Numbered from the stretch's first letter, positions 41,671 through 51,484 are shown. The stretch is 64,000 nt of DNA from Paenibacillus phyllosphaerae (GCF_014192105.1 NZ_JACHXK010000006.1:124001-188000), one strand, 5' to 3'. Numbers and translations are program-made. The notes: generated by a model from the letters alone, not told the origin.

Positions 41671-42639
41671 ATGGCGAACATCATGACAAGCAATACCGCA
41701 AGCACGGAAGGCAAGAAGCGCCGCTTGCGCGGGGGAGGCCGTTACGGCTCCCTCGGCGACCGAGTATTCGATACGTGCAACATCATCTTTATGCTGCTGC
41801 TGATGGTAGTCACCTTATATCCGTTCGTGAATACGCTCGCCGTCTCCCTGAACAACGCGACCGATTCGATCCGAGGCGGCATCTATCTCTGGCCAAGGGA
41901 ATTCACGCTGCAGAACTACAGCTATGTGTTCAACGAAGCGACCATTCTCGGCGCGACGTTCATCTCGATCATGCGTACGGTGATCGGCACCATCGTAACG
42001 GTCTTCTGCTCGGCGATGGTCGCTTACACGATCAGCCGTCCGGACTTCGTGCTGCGCAAGTTCATTACGATCGCCTTTATTCTGACCATGTATTTCAACG
42101 GCGGTCTGATCCCGAACTTCCTGTTGATCCGCGACCTTGGCATGATCAACAGCTTCTGGGTCTACATCATTCCCGGCATTATCGGGGTGTTCAATCTGAT
42201 TATCATCCGCTCGTTCATCGAAGGATTGCCGGAGAGTATTCTTGAGTCGGCCCGGATCGACGGCGCCGGCGACTTTACGACATTCGCCAAGATCGTGCTG
42301 CCGCTCTCGCTTCCGGTGCTCGCAACGGTAGCGCTGTTCACGGCAGTCTGGCAGTGGAATTCCTGGTTCGACGTTTTCTTGTACAACTCGTCGGAGATTA
42401 AGCTCAGCACGCTTCAATATGAGCTGCAGAAAATTTTGCAGAACTCCAATGCGTCCATGAGCGCCAAGAGCGCGGGGGATGCGTTCGCCAATGCGGATAA
42501 TGCCAATGCGAACATGGTGACGCCGTTCTCGATTCGCGCAACGATGACGATCGTGGCCAGCGTGCCGATCATTCTGGTGTACCCGTTCCTGCAGAAGTAT
42601 TTTGTCAAAGGGATGACGGTAGGCGGCGTAAAAGGCTAA
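41671..42639 (+). CDS. ytcP: Sugar ABC transporter permease, YtcP type
   Basis: Second permease of the aldouronate importer, 322 residues, six membrane segments. EAA loop: ILESARIDGAGDFTTFAKIV; C-terminus VKGMTVGGVKG as in the subfamily. The ATG at 41671 follows AAAGGAGG. A poorly conserved insertion rich in Ala and Asn (NASMSAKSAGDAFANADNAN, around residues 264-283) lies in the loop before the last membrane segment and is longer than in the paralogue at 7625. Confidence 0.9.
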   Translation: MANIMTSNTASTEGKKRRLRGGGRYGSLGDRVFDTCNIIFMLLLMVVTLYPFVNTLAVSLNNATDSIRGGIYLWPREFTLQNYSYVFNEATILGATFISIMRTVIGTIVTVFCSAMVAYTISRPDFVLRKFITIAFILTMYFNGGLIPNFLLIRDLGMINSFWVYIIPGIIGVFNLIIIRSFIEGLPESILESARIDGAGDFTTFAKIVLPLSLPVLATVALFTAVWQWNSWFDVFLYNSSEIKLSTLQYELQKILQNSNASMSAKSAGDAFANADNANANMVTPFSIRATMTIVASVPIILVYPFLQKYFVKGMTVGGVKG

Positions 42640-42657
42640 GAACAAGGCAAATCATGC

Positions 42658-42690
42658 AAAGGGGCGTGCAGGAATGCAGCCCCTTTCTTA
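42658..42690 (+). terminator. Hairpin between transporter and xylanase genes
   Basis: AAAGGGGC pairs with GCCCCTTT (42679-42686), with an inner TGCA-GGAA-TGCA stem, followed by TTTCTTAAT. Placed 24 bases before the GH10 start; probably a partial terminator that lowers enzyme expression relative to transport. Confidence 0.65.
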
Positions 42691-42713
42691 ATCTTGATAG
42701 GGAGGCATTTACC

Positions 42714-43730
42714 ATGATGAATCTACCGAAGCTTCGTGAAGCATTTGCTGGCGATTTTTTGATTGGCGCAGCGGTGAACGTGCGCACGATTGAGTCGCAG
42801 CAGAAGCTGCTTGCAGATCAATATAACAGTATCACCGCTGAGAATGAAATGAAGTTCGAGCTCGTCCATCCGGATGAGGATCGTTACACGTTCGAGCAAG
42901 CGGACCGTATTGCTGCTTTTGCGCGGGAGCATGGGATGAAGCTGCGCGGGCATACGCTGGTGTGGCATAACCAGACGCCGAACTGGGTATTCGAGCAAGG
43001 CGATGGCGCAGCTGACCATGATACGCTGCTGGCTCGGATGCGCGGTCACATTCAGACCGTGGTTGGCCGATACAAGTCCGATGTCTACTGCTGGGATGTC
43101 GTGAATGAAGTTATTGCGGATGAGGGTCCCGAGCTGTTGCGTTCGAGCAAGTGGCTCGAGATTACCGGAGAGTCATTCATTGCCAAGGCGTTCGAATATG
43201 CGCATGAAGCGGACCCGAATGCGCTGCTGTTCTATAATGACTACAACGAGACGAACCCGGCGAAGCGGGAGAAAATCTTCAAGCTCGTGCAATCGCTACT
43301 TGCACAGGGGACGCCGATCCATGGGATCGGACTGCAAGGGCACTGGAATCTGTACGGTCCGCCGATCGACGAGATTCGAGAAGCCTTCGAGCGCTATGCA
43401 TCGCTTGGGCTTAAGCTGCAAATTACGGAGCTCGACCTGTCGATGTTCGCCTTCGATGACCGCAGAACCGATCTTACGGCTCCTACAGCGGAGATGCTGG
43501 AGCTGCAAGCTGAGCGGTACGAAGAGATCTTCCGCTTGTTCCGCGAATACCGCGACGTACTGACTTCGGTGACTTTCTGGGGGGCCGCGGACGACTACAC
43601 CTGGCTGGACTACTTCCCGGTGCGCGAGCGCAAAAACTGGCCGATGCTGTTCGATGCCAACCATCAGCCGAAGGAAGCTTATTGGCGCGTGCTGCGGGCA
43701 GCCGGGGCAGAAGGGGAGGTCCGCCCATGA
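42714..43730 (+). CDS. xynA2: Intracellular endo-1,4-beta-xylanase, GH10
   Basis: Cytoplasmic GH10 enzyme of 338 residues with no signal peptide, the type that cleaves imported xylo- and aldouronate oligosaccharides. Family motifs: [24 protein letters not shown], acid/base Glu132 in [18 protein letters not shown], nucleophile Glu239 in [11 protein letters not shown], and [14 protein letters not shown]. The ATG at 42714 follows AGGGAGG (a second ATG lies at 42717). Its stop overlaps the start of the alpha-glucuronidase gene (ATGA). The partnership with GH67 is the same as in Paenibacillus sp. JDR-2, where the gene is called xynA2. Confidence 0.94.
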   Translation: MMNLPKLREAFAGDFLIGAAVNVRTIESQQKLLADQYNSITAENEMKFELVHPDEDRYTFEQADRIAAFAREHGMKLRGHTLVWHNQTPNWVFEQGDGAADHDTLLARMRGHIQTVVGRYKSDVYCWDVVNEVIADEGPELLRSSKWLEITGESFIAKAFEYAHEADPNALLFYNDYNETNPAKREKIFKLVQSLLAQGTPIHGIGLQGHWNLYGPPIDEIREAFERYASLGLKLQITELDLSMFAFDDRRTDLTAPTAEMLELQAERYEEIFRLFREYRDVLTSVTFWGAADDYTWLDYFPVRERKNWPMLFDANHQPKEAYWRVLRAAGAEGEVRP

Positions 43731-45799
43731 ACGGACATGGTTATCAGGCTTGGCTGCAAGTTGAAGGATTGAATCGGATGGAACTGTCCACCGAACTTAA
43801 AGGATGCTATGAGAAGCTGCTGTCTCATATTGTTATCACGGATCTGACGCTGACTTCCCATCCGGCTGCTGCGACGGCTGTTGATGAACTGAAGAAGCTC
43901 GCGGAAGCGAGATTCGGGATAACGCCAGTCGTAGCGAGCAGTGCTGAGCTGGGAGCAGGCATTCGATTGACCGTATCGGATACGAGCGATTTCAATCCAA
44001 ACGAAGAAGCGTTACTCGGCGAAGAAGGATATCGGTTATCGGCAACGAGTATCGGTCAAGAAACAGGTCGACTGACCGTGACTGGCGGTTCGCCAGCCGG
44101 ATTGTTGTATGGGACTTTTCATGTGATCCGTCTATTGCTAGCCGGGGAAGACGTTAGCATGCTTCAGCTCGTCGAACGGCCGGCGAACCCGCTACGGCTC
44201 ATGAATCAATGGGATAACGCCGACGGCTCGATCGAACGCGGCTATGCGGGCAATTCCATCTTCTATGAGCAAGGCCGGATCCATGCAGATCTGAGCCGCG
44301 TGCGGGACTATGCCCGGCTGCTCGCGTCGGTGGGCGTCAACGGCATCTCGATCAATAATGTGAACGTCCACGCCGTCGAGACGACGTTTATCCAACGGCA
44401 CATGATGCCGGAGATGGCGCGAATCGCAGCTATCTTCAGGGCTTATGCCATCAAGCTGTATTTAAGCGTCAACTTCGCGAGCCCGGTTGAGCTTGGCGAG
44501 CTGAGGACAGCTGACCCGCTCGAAAATGATGTTCGCAACTGGTGGGCTGCACGCGCCGAAGAGCTGTATGCCATGTTACCGGATTTCGGCGGCTTCCTCG
44601 TCAAGGCCGATTCCGAGCATCGCCCAGGCCCGTTCACTTACGGGCGGGACCATGCCGACGGCGCGAACATGCTCGCGGATGCGCTTGCTCCGCATGGCGG
44701 GATCGTCGTCTGGCGCTGCTTCGTTTACAACTGCACGCAGGATTGGCGAGACAGGAGTACGGATCGGGCGAAGGCGGCCTACGACCATTTTACCCCGCTC
44801 GATGGGCGATTCCGGGACAATGTCGTGCTGCAGATCAAGAACGGACCGATGGACTTCCAGGTTCGGGAGCCGGTCTCGCCGCTGCTCGGGGCGATGCCCC
44901 GCACGAATCAGATCATTGAATTCCAGGCGGCTCAAGAATATACGGGACAGCAGCGGCATCTCTGTTATCTCGTCCCGCAATGGAAGGAAGCCTTGTCGTT
45001 CGAAACGTATGCCCAAGGCGAGGGCTCAACCGTAAGTCGTGCCGTCAGTGGACAGCTGCATAACCGGCCGCTTGGCGGTATCGCGAGTGTATCCAATATT
45101 GGCGACGATGCTTTCTGGACGGGGCATCCGCTAGCGCAGGCGAACTTATACGGCTATGGCCGACTGGCTTGGAATCCGCAGCTCACCTCCGAGGAGATTG
45201 CAGACGAATGGACTAAGCTGACGTTCGGCTCGTCGGAGCAAGCGCGGACCGTAATCCATCAGATGCTGATGAGCTCGTGGCCGATCTACGAAAGTTACAC
45301 GGCGCCGCTCGGCGTCGGCTGGATGGTGACGCCGCATACGCATTACGGTCCGGACGTCGACGGTTATGAATATTCGCGATGGGGGACCTATCACTTTGCG
45401 GACAGGTCGGGAATCGGCGTGAATCGTACGACAGCAAACGGCACCGGCTATACGGCGCAGTATCGCGAGCCTCATCGTTCCGGCTATGAGTCGGTCACAG
45501 CATGCCCGGATGAGCTGCTGCTATTCTTCCATCATGTGCCGTACGAGCATCGGCTTCACAGTGGGAAAACGATCATTCAGCATATCTACGATACGCATTT
45601 CGAAGGCGCAGAAGCAGCCGCTCAATTGCTCCAAGCGTGGACTGGCCTCGAAGGATTCATCGATTCGGAGACCTATGCCCGCGTGCAATCCCGGCATGAG
45701 GAACAGGCTGCACACGCTACTCACTGGCGCGATGTCATCAACACCTACTTCTACCGCAAATCCGGCATAGCGGATGAGCGGGGAAGGAAAATCTATTAA
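43727..45799 (+). CDS. aguA: Alpha-glucuronidase, GH67
   Basis: Cytoplasmic enzyme of 690 residues that removes 4-O-methylglucuronic acid from the non-reducing end of imported aldouronates, so that xylanase or xylosidase can continue. Active-site acids can be placed by family comparison: Glu297 in [18 protein letters not shown], Asp359 in [11 protein letters not shown] and Glu381 in [11 protein letters not shown]. The N-terminal alpha/beta domain (1-140) and the TIM barrel are complete. The ATG at 43727 overlaps the xylanase stop and lies behind AAGGGGAGG. No GH43/GH52 xylosidase gene follows, unlike some relatives. Terminator at 45805. Confidence 0.95.
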   Translation: MNGHGYQAWLQVEGLNRMELSTELKGCYEKLLSHIVITDLTLTSHPAAATAVDELKKLAEARFGITPVVASSAELGAGIRLTVSDTSDFNPNEEALLGEEGYRLSATSIGQETGRLTVTGGSPAGLLYGTFHVIRLLLAGEDVSMLQLVERPANPLRLMNQWDNADGSIERGYAGNSIFYEQGRIHADLSRVRDYARLLASVGVNGISINNVNVHAVETTFIQRHMMPEMARIAAIFRAYAIKLYLSVNFASPVELGELRTADPLENDVRNWWAARAEELYAMLPDFGGFLVKADSEHRPGPFTYGRDHADGANMLADALAPHGGIVVWRCFVYNCTQDWRDRSTDRAKAAYDHFTPLDGRFRDNVVLQIKNGPMDFQVREPVSPLLGAMPRTNQIIEFQAAQEYTGQQRHLCYLVPQWKEALSFETYAQGEGSTVSRAVSGQLHNRPLGGIASVSNIGDDAFWTGHPLAQANLYGYGRLAWNPQLTSEEIADEWTKLTFGSSEQARTVIHQMLMSSWPIYESYTAPLGVGWMVTPHTHYGPDVDGYEYSRWGTYHFADRSGIGVNRTTANGTGYTAQYREPHRSGYESVTACPDELLLFFHHVPYEHRLHSGKTIIQHIYDTHFEGAEAAAQLLQAWTGLEGFIDSETYARVQSRHEEQAAHATHWRDVINTYFYRKSGIADERGRKIY

Positions 45800-45804
45800 C
45801 AAAC

Positions 45805-45849
45805 CGGCCTCTCTCGCCATACGGAACGAGAGAGGCCGTTATTTATTTT
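45805..45849. terminator. Strong terminator between convergent genes
   Basis: Twelve-base-pair stem CGGCCTCTCTCG/CGAGAGAGGCCG with loop CCATACGGAA, followed by TTATTTATTTTT. It ends aguA and overlaps the last codons of the minus-strand diguanylate cyclase gene. Confidence 0.88.
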
Positions 45850-47393
45850 TCCGTTATAATGGCTCCGCAATACACCTGATACTGATTGCCGCCGAGACTC
45901 TTGGACAAATACATGGCAGCATCTGCATGGCGCAGCAGTTCCTCTCTTGTGCGCCCGAGCAGCGGATAGCTGGCCGCCCCAACACTTCCAGACACATGGA
46001 CCGAATGTTGAGCCAGCTCAAAAGGAGCAGCCAGCTCGGTGACAATGCTCGCAAGCACTTCCTCTAGCCCGCTGTTCGTAACATAACGCAGCATGACCGT
46101 AAATTCATCCCCGCTCAATCGCGATACGAGCGCCTGCTGCCCTTTGACAGCTCGGCTAAGCCGCCTGGATACCTCATAGATGAGCCGGTCCCCAATACCA
46201 TGTCCATAGCGGTCATTCACGGATTTGAAATGATCGACATCGATAAAGATGACGGCAAGCTGTTCGCCAGACGCGGAGGCTGCTTCGACGGCATGATCAA
46301 GCTGGCGGATGAACATCCTTCTATTCGGCAATGCGGTCAGCTCATCATGGTTGGCCATATGGTCGGTATGACCGAGTGCCAACTGAAGTTTGGACATGAG
46401 CATGCGGTTCTCGTTGATGACCGCAACTTGACGGAGCAGCATGAGCAGCAGGGCGATGAGCACGCCAATGAACAGTTGGTCGCGGTGCAGCTTATATTCG
46501 TAGACGAGCAGTCCCACCATGAAGAAAAAGCCGGTATACGGCAGAATGGCCCGCTTAAAATTATACATTTCGCTTTTGTTTCGCCTAAGCTGGGTCGAAG
46601 AGCCAGCGGATCTCGACGATGTTTCTCCGCGAGGGCGATCGAAGGAGTACAAGCCCGCAAAACCGATCAGCAAGATGCCGATATCCCAGATCAGGTCCAG
46701 CCATCCGCCGGCGATGAAGGTGCCGACCGCCAGTTGGTACATATAGAAGGCATCGGCGACGACGAACATGACCATGCCGGTCAAAATGTAGGCGAGAACC
46801 GTCGTTTCGTACCTAGTCACGATCCGATAGCTGTATACCGCATGGAGGATGCAGAATAAGATGCCCAGGTCCGACAACGGATAGATGACATTCGTAATGA
46901 CGCCGAGCATCGTCATATTCGTCAGCATCAGCTGGATATTCGGAATAATGATGAATTTCAAGCTGAGCGTCACTAGAATGACCATCATAATGACCGAGTC
47001 CAACATAAAACGAATGCCTCGGAAATGGTTTTTCTCTTGGAGCAGCAGCAGGACGAGGGCCATGAAAAACATAATCGTCTGCATATTCCACAGCAGGTCC
47101 GCCCCATACGTGATCCCGCTGGGTAAATTGAACCAGACGCTAGCGTAATAGATCAGGTTGGCCAAGGAATAACTGGCAGATCCCAGCATAATGAACATCC
47201 AGAATTTTCGAAAGTTGCCTTGCTTGTATCGGACGGTTAGGACGTTCAGCGCAACCGCGAATACGGTAGGGATGAAGAGAAGAATCGTCTTGAGGGTGAG
47301 ATTTGTCGGATATTGCAGCATGAGCAAGATGGTCACGCAGATATAGAGGGTGATAATAACTTGAAGGGGCTTTCTCCATGCTAACAAAGGCAT
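45843..47393 (-). CDS. Membrane diguanylate cyclase (GGDEF)
   Basis: Protein of 516 residues. About eight to ten membrane helices fill residues 10-310, with no recognisable sensory motif; a short basic loop (RPRGETSSRSAGSSTQLRRN) interrupts them. A C-terminal GGDEF domain begins at about 350 (DHMANHDELTALPNRRMF). The signature is SGDEF in SRLSGDEFTVML; first-position Ser is found in active cyclases. FIDVDHFKSVNDRYGHGIGD carries the metal-binding Asp. It should make cyclic di-GMP from GTP. The ATG at 47393 follows AAGAAGGAAG, and a promoter is present at 47441-47470. Confidence 0.88.
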   Translation of the reverse strand: MPLLAWRKPLQVIITLYICVTILLMLQYPTNLTLKTILLFIPTVFAVALNVLTVRYKQGNFRKFWMFIMLGSASYSLANLIYYASVWFNLPSGITYGADLLWNMQTIMFFMALVLLLLQEKNHFRGIRFMLDSVIMMVILVTLSLKFIIIPNIQLMLTNMTMLGVITNVIYPLSDLGILFCILHAVYSYRIVTRYETTVLAYILTGMVMFVVADAFYMYQLAVGTFIAGGWLDLIWDIGILLIGFAGLYSFDRPRGETSSRSAGSSTQLRRNKSEMYNFKRAILPYTGFFFMVGLLVYEYKLHRDQLFIGVLIALLLMLLRQVAVINENRMLMSKLQLALGHTDHMANHDELTALPNRRMFIRQLDHAVEAASASGEQLAVIFIDVDHFKSVNDRYGHGIGDRLIYEVSRRLSRAVKGQQALVSRLSGDEFTVMLRYVTNSGLEEVLASIVTELAAPFELAQHSVHVSGSVGAASYPLLGRTREELLRHADAAMYLSKSLGGNQYQVYCGAIITEK

Positions 47394-47440
47394 ATGCGAC
47401 TTCCTTCTTGATGACTAAATTATAGGTCTAATTACCCGAT

Positions 47441-47470
47441 ATTATAGGTGAGAAATAGACCGATTGTAAA
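47441..47470 (-). promoter_or_regulatory. SigA-type promoter for the diguanylate cyclase gene
   Basis: On the minus strand: -35 TTTACA (47470-47465), 18-base spacer, -10 TATAAT (47446-47441), 48 bases before the start codon. Confidence 0.65.
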
Positions 47471-47522
47471 TCAATTTCCAATTGGTATTTATTGACGTCC
47501 CGAGAAGCTACTTCAATGCGTA

Positions 47523-47551
47523 TTGACAAACGGAGAGAAGGATTATATGGT
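47523..47551 (+). promoter_or_regulatory. SigA-type promoter of the GntR-ABC operon
   Basis: -35 TTGACA (47523-47528), 17-base spacer, -10 TATGGT (47546-47551). The operator at 47555 covers the expected start site. Confidence 0.65.
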
Positions 47552-47554
47552 TTA

Positions 47555-47578
47555 AGTGCACTAGTGAGATAGTGCACT
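47555..47578. promoter_or_regulatory. Operator: perfect inverted repeat for the GntR/YtrA-type repressor
   Basis: AGTGCACTA (47555-47563), spacer GTGAGA, TAGTGCACT (47570-47578). A nine-base perfect inverted repeat immediately after the -10 box and 28 bases before the start of the regulator gene; the position fits autorepression by steric block of transcription initiation. Confidence 0.75.
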
Positions 47579-47606
47579 GGTTCAATGGAGTAAGGGAGGT
47601 GGCATA

Positions 47607-47981
47607 TTGCAGCTGGATTTTAACAGCCCCAAACCGATTTATTCGCAAATGGTGGATGAAGTGAAGAAGGCGCTCGCCAGAGGCGAACTGTCGCCAGGGG
47701 ATAAGATACCTTCGCATAAGGAGCAAGCCCAGATATCCAAGGTCAATCCGAATACGGTGCAGCGGGCTTATCAAGAGATGGAGCGGGAAGGACTGACGGA
47801 AACATTGCGGGGACAAGGCACATTCATACGTAAAGATCCGGCGCTGCTCGTCCATATTCGATCCGAGATGGCGCAGGCTGCCGTGCGGCAATTCATAGAG
47901 GAGATGCAGGGGCTCGGCATAGAGCCGGAAGAGACCGAGCGCATGCTGCGCCGGCACCTGTACCAAGAGGAGGAGGGGTAA
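47607..47981 (+). CDS. GntR-family repressor, YtrA subfamily
   Basis: Regulator of 124 residues: the winged helix at 10-75 (PIYSQMVDEVKKALARGELS, then KVNPNTVQRAYQEMEREGL, GQGTFI) followed by only about 50 residues. This short C-terminus is typical of the YtrA subgroup, which controls neighbouring ABC transporter genes and often responds to cell-wall antibiotics. The TTG at 47607 follows GGGAGGTGG. First gene of a six-gene run (47607-52412) with very small gaps or overlaps. The operator at 47555 supports autoregulation. Confidence 0.88.
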   Translation: MQLDFNSPKPIYSQMVDEVKKALARGELSPGDKIPSHKEQAQISKVNPNTVQRAYQEMEREGLTETLRGQGTFIRKDPALLVHIRSEMAQAAVRQFIEEMQGLGIEPEETERMLRRHLYQEEEG

Positions 47982-47984
47982 TTC

Positions 47985-48698
47985 GTGCAGACGGACGGCA
48001 ATCCATACATGATCGAGCTCACCGCTATACATAAACGTTATTTGCTCAAACAGGCGCTCACCGATATTGATCTTCAAATCCGTACAGGTACCATCGTCGG
48101 CTTACTGGGCCCGAACGGTAGCGGCAAGTCGACGCTGATGAAGATGATCGCCGGCTTGATCTATCCCACTTCCGGCATGATTCAAGTCGCCGGGAGAACG
48201 CCGGACGTGCACAACAAGAAGCATATCGCCTATCTGCCCGAGATTGACCATCTCTACGGCTGGATGACGGTCGCGGAGACGCTGCGCTTCCTCTCCGGTT
48301 TCTATAGCGACTGGCAGGCGGACAAAGCTGCGGCATTAATGGAAACGCTCGAGCTTGACGGCAAGCAGAAGATGCGCAATCTATCGAAGGGCATGCGCGC
48401 AAGGTTGAAACTGATTACGGCTTTCGCCCGCAATGTCCCGCTCATTCTGCTCGATGAACCGTTCTCCGGCATCGATCCTCCGTCGAGGGCGAAGATTATC
48501 CGCTCCATCATCTCGGAGTTTCAGTCCGAGGAACAGACGATTCTGTTATCGACTCACACGGTCAGCGAGTCGGAACCGATGTTCGACGATGTTATTTTTC
48601 TGCATCAAGGTCGCGTGAAACTGTTCGATTCCGCAGAGAATCTCCGTTCGACCTACGGATGCTCGCTCGAGAATATATGGGAGAAGGTGTATACGTAG
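47985..48698 (+). CDS. ABC transporter ATP-binding protein
   Basis: ATPase of 237 residues. Walker A GPNGSGKST at about residues 38-46, signature segment LSKGMRARLKL (a variant of LSGGQ, with KGM as in many drug exporters), Walker B LILLDEPFSGIDPP and the switch histidine in LLSTHTV. The GTG at 47985 follows AGGAGGGG, three bases after the GntR gene's stop. It pairs with the membrane protein at 48699. YtrB-like. Probably an exporter or envelope-stress transporter; cargo unknown. Confidence 0.9.
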   Translation: MQTDGNPYMIELTAIHKRYLLKQALTDIDLQIRTGTIVGLLGPNGSGKSTLMKMIAGLIYPTSGMIQVAGRTPDVHNKKHIAYLPEIDHLYGWMTVAETLRFLSGFYSDWQADKAAALMETLELDGKQKMRNLSKGMRARLKLITAFARNVPLILLDEPFSGIDPPSRAKIIRSIISEFQSEEQTILLSTHTVSESEPMFDDVIFLHQGRVKLFDSAENLRSTYGCSLENIWEKVYT

Positions 48699-49442
48699 AT
48701 GGCTTTCCGCAGGTTATATGGGAAGGAATGCAGGAGCATCGCACCGGTGTTCGGCGTATGCGCGCTCATCATCGTTATTCTTCATTTCTTCATTCTCTCC
48801 AAAACCAACGTATGGGATGACGACGTCGTCTTCATCACCTCCTTGTTCATGCCTTTCTTGTTCGTCTCCATGCTTGCGGTCGGGACGGGGTACTATCAAC
48901 TGCATAGTGAATGGCGGACGAACTCAATCTATTTGCTCCTGTCCTTGCCAATCAGGGGATGGGCTGTACTGGTCGCCAAATTGTCGGCGGTCCTTACCGC
49001 CTTGATGCTAACGCTGGCTGTTACGGGAATAAGCTTCGCCATCATCCTGCTGCACGCCATCTGGCCGGAATTCAAGGAGAGCGCGGAGATATTCGAATCA
49101 TTCCCGCTGTTTCTCAACCTGACGGCCAACAGCTTCTGGATCTACACGCTGCTCGTCTGCTTCGTGCTCGTCCTGATCCAGTTCGCTTACCTGTGCGGCC
49201 AACTCGTTCATCGGTTCAAATGGCTGGTCGTCACCGGTGCTTTCCTGGCTGCATTAAGGCTGGTTCTCCGCGTAAGTCCGCTTCTATCCCAGCTGCTGCT
49301 ATGGCTGCCGGACGTCTACTTCGGGGGCGAGAATTACGATGTGTTGTACTTGCATAGCGGCCCGTTCCTGGTGCTGCTGCTCTTCACGATCGTCCTTACA
49401 TGGCTGAACGGCTATATATTCCAGAAGGTCGTGGAGGTGTGA
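48699..49442 (+). CDS. ABC transporter membrane subunit
   Basis: Integral membrane protein of 247 residues with about six helices (about 15-33, 44-62, 84-115, 138-162, 169-188, 222-240). It begins at the base after the stop of the ATPase gene, so it must be its partner. There is no family-specific motif I recognise beyond the general ABC-2-type fold (YYQLHSEWRTNSIYLLLSLP is typical for the coupling region of such exporters). Its stop overlaps the intergenic GTGAGG leading to the DUF4097 gene. Confidence 0.78.
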   Translation: MAFRRLYGKECRSIAPVFGVCALIIVILHFFILSKTNVWDDDVVFITSLFMPFLFVSMLAVGTGYYQLHSEWRTNSIYLLLSLPIRGWAVLVAKLSAVLTALMLTLAVTGISFAIILLHAIWPEFKESAEIFESFPLFLNLTANSFWIYTLLVCFVLVLIQFAYLCGQLVHRFKWLVVTGAFLAALRLVLRVSPLLSQLLLWLPDVYFGGENYDVLYLHSGPFLVLLLFTIVLTWLNGYIFQKVVEV

Positions 49443-49444
49443 GG

Positions 49445-50521
49445 ATGACAACGCAGGCCCAAAAAATGCTGCTTATCGCCGTAATCGCCGTTCTCCTCGC
49501 CGGTCTTGTCGTAGACATCTCGGTGAGGAAGTTCGAAATCTTCGAGAGCGTCGGAAGGCAGTTCGTGAATGAACAGCGGACGAATGAGTATGAAGACGCG
49601 CATCGCGCCATGACGGCGCAATCCGAGCGGCAGCTGAAGTTAGACAGTAAGACGATTACAGGCATCGAACTGTCGCATACGTCCGGCAAGGTCGAAATAA
49701 GACGTGCGGCGGGACGAATGATCGAACTGAAGGCCGCGATCACGGCTACGGGCTCCACGCAAGAAGCGGCGGATCTAAAGAGCAAGGCTGTGCAGGTCGA
49801 GCAATCGGTGAAGGATGGCAAGCTGACATTCACGTTATCGGCTGACGGCAAACCTGTCGATTCGGTCGCCGTTCAGGTGGATTATGAGCTGCTCCTTCCG
49901 GAAGGGCTGAAGCTGCAGGTGAACAGCGAATACGGCATTGTCTCCGTACAAGGCGTGAAGAGCGACATCGAAGCCGTATCCAAGAGCGGCATGCTCGAAA
50001 TATCGGACACGAGCGGCAAGCTTGACTTGAGTTCGTACTCCGGCAATGTATTGTTGACCCGGATTACAGGCGATATCGATCTGACTACCGACTTCAGCGA
50101 TGCGATGATCGAGGGGATTACCGGCGATCTGGACTTGAGGACCGTCAATGGTCAGTCGGTCGTTAAGCGCGTCGATGGCGACGTAACGAGCGACTCGAGA
50201 TACGGTTATGTGAACTTGCATGATATTGCCGGGTCCGCGGCGATGACGTCGCTCGCCACCGATCTGCTGCTCGACGGCGTACGCAGTGATATGCGAGTGA
50301 AGGCTGACGATGGAGAAATTACGGTCCTGCTGGCAGCCGAGATCGGTTATGCGCTCTGGCTGGAGACGCAGGACGGCGGCATCATTACGACGCTTGCCGG
50401 GAGCGAGCAGACAGAAGGGAATAAGGAACGCATGACAAGCAAGGTTGGCGATGGGTCGCAGCGTGTCGAAGTCCGTGCGGTAGCGGCGAACATTATCGTT
50501 CACCATGCTTCGAATGAATAG
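49445..50521 (+). CDS. DUF4097 beta-helix-like membrane-anchored protein
   Basis: Protein of 358 residues. One N-terminal membrane helix (about 8-26), then an extracytoplasmic beta-rich domain with repeated turns such as SKSGMLEISDTSGKLDLSSY and TRITGDIDLTTDFSDAMIEG, the pattern of the DUF4097 (LiaG-like, putative adhesin) family. Bacillus relatives sit in envelope-stress operons, for example liaG. The ATG at 49445 follows GGAGGTGTGAGG, right after the preceding stop. Placed between two ABC transporter modules in one operon. Function not known; a sensing or shielding role at the surface is inference. Confidence 0.82.
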   Translation: MTTQAQKMLLIAVIAVLLAGLVVDISVRKFEIFESVGRQFVNEQRTNEYEDAHRAMTAQSERQLKLDSKTITGIELSHTSGKVEIRRAAGRMIELKAAITATGSTQEAADLKSKAVQVEQSVKDGKLTFTLSADGKPVDSVAVQVDYELLLPEGLKLQVNSEYGIVSVQGVKSDIEAVSKSGMLEISDTSGKLDLSSYSGNVLLTRITGDIDLTTDFSDAMIEGITGDLDLRTVNGQSVVKRVDGDVTSDSRYGYVNLHDIAGSAAMTSLATDLLLDGVRSDMRVKADDGEITVLLAAEIGYALWLETQDGGIITTLAGSEQTEGNKERMTSKVGDGSQRVEVRAVAANIIVHHASNE

Positions 50522-50554
50522 GCAATCGACCATCTAACTAGGGGGATGAGGTAC

Positions 50555-51484
50555 ATGGCTAATGAGCCGATCGTAAGTCTTCGTCAGGTGACGAAGCGCG
50601 TGGGCCGCAAGACGCTTATCGACAACTTGACTTTTGAAGTGCCGCAAGGCGAGATCTTCGGGTTCCTCGGTCCGAACGGCGCGGGCAAGACGACGACCAT
50701 TCGGATGATGGTCGGGTTGATGGCGATCAGCGAAGGCGAGATCAGGATTAAAGGGAAGAACATTAAGACCGAGTTCGAGCAGGCGATCCGCCACGTAGGC
50801 GCGATTGTCGAGAATCCGGAGATGTACAAGTTTCTGACCGGCTATCAGAACCTCATTCACTTTGCGAGGATGGTGCCGGGCGTAACGAAGGAACGGATCG
50901 ATGAGGTCATCGCCTTGGTCAAGCTGGAAGACCGCATTCACGATAAGGTGCGCAAATATTCGCTCGGCATGCGGCAGCGGCTTGGCGTCGCCCAAGCACT
51001 GCTCCATCGCCCGTCGCTGCTTATCTTGGACGAACCGACGAACGGCCTCGACCCTGCGGGCATCCGAGAGCTGCGTGATTATTTGCGCCATCTGACGCGA
51101 ACCGAAGGCATTACGGTTATCGTCTCCAGCCATCTGTTGTCGGAGATGGAGCTGATGTGCGACAGCGTCGCGATCTTGATGCACGGCAAGCTGGTCGACG
51201 TGAAACCGATCGGCGATTTCATCGGCGGGAACGAACAGGCGCAGACCTATTTGATCGAAGCGACGCCGGCAGAACAAGCGTTGGGAGAAATCAAAGCGAT
51301 CGTAGGCGTGCAAGGCGTGGAGATGACCGATGAAGGGTTGCTGGTGACAGCCGTGCGGGATCAGATTCCGGCTATCCTCGCTCATTTGATGCGTCAAGAT
51401 ATTCAGATTTATGGCGTCAGGGCTGTTCGCCAATCGCTGGAAGACAGGTTCTTGCAGATTACTGGAGGTGAGCAGGTTGGTTAA
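50555..51484 (+). CDS. ABC transporter ATP-binding protein, bacitracin-export (BcrA) type
   Basis: ATPase of 309 residues. Walker A GPNGAGKTTTI, signature YSLGMRQRLGVAQALLHRP, Walker B LLILDEPTNGLDPAGI, switch His in VSSHLLSEM. The SLGMRQRLG signature and the C-terminal 80 residues are typical of BcrA-type exporters. The ATG at 50555 is preferred to that at 50546, because the GGGGGATGAGG ribosome site overlaps the latter. The stop overlaps the start of the permease gene by eight bases. Likely exports a peptide antibiotic or envelope component. Confidence 0.9.
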   Translation: MANEPIVSLRQVTKRVGRKTLIDNLTFEVPQGEIFGFLGPNGAGKTTTIRMMVGLMAISEGEIRIKGKNIKTEFEQAIRHVGAIVENPEMYKFLTGYQNLIHFARMVPGVTKERIDEVIALVKLEDRIHDKVRKYSLGMRQRLGVAQALLHRPSLLILDEPTNGLDPAGIRELRDYLRHLTRTEGITVIVSSHLLSEMELMCDSVAILMHGKLVDVKPIGDFIGGNEQAQTYLIEATPAEQALGEIKAIVGVQGVEMTDEGLLVTAVRDQIPAILAHLMRQDIQIYGVRAVRQSLEDRFLQITGGEQVG

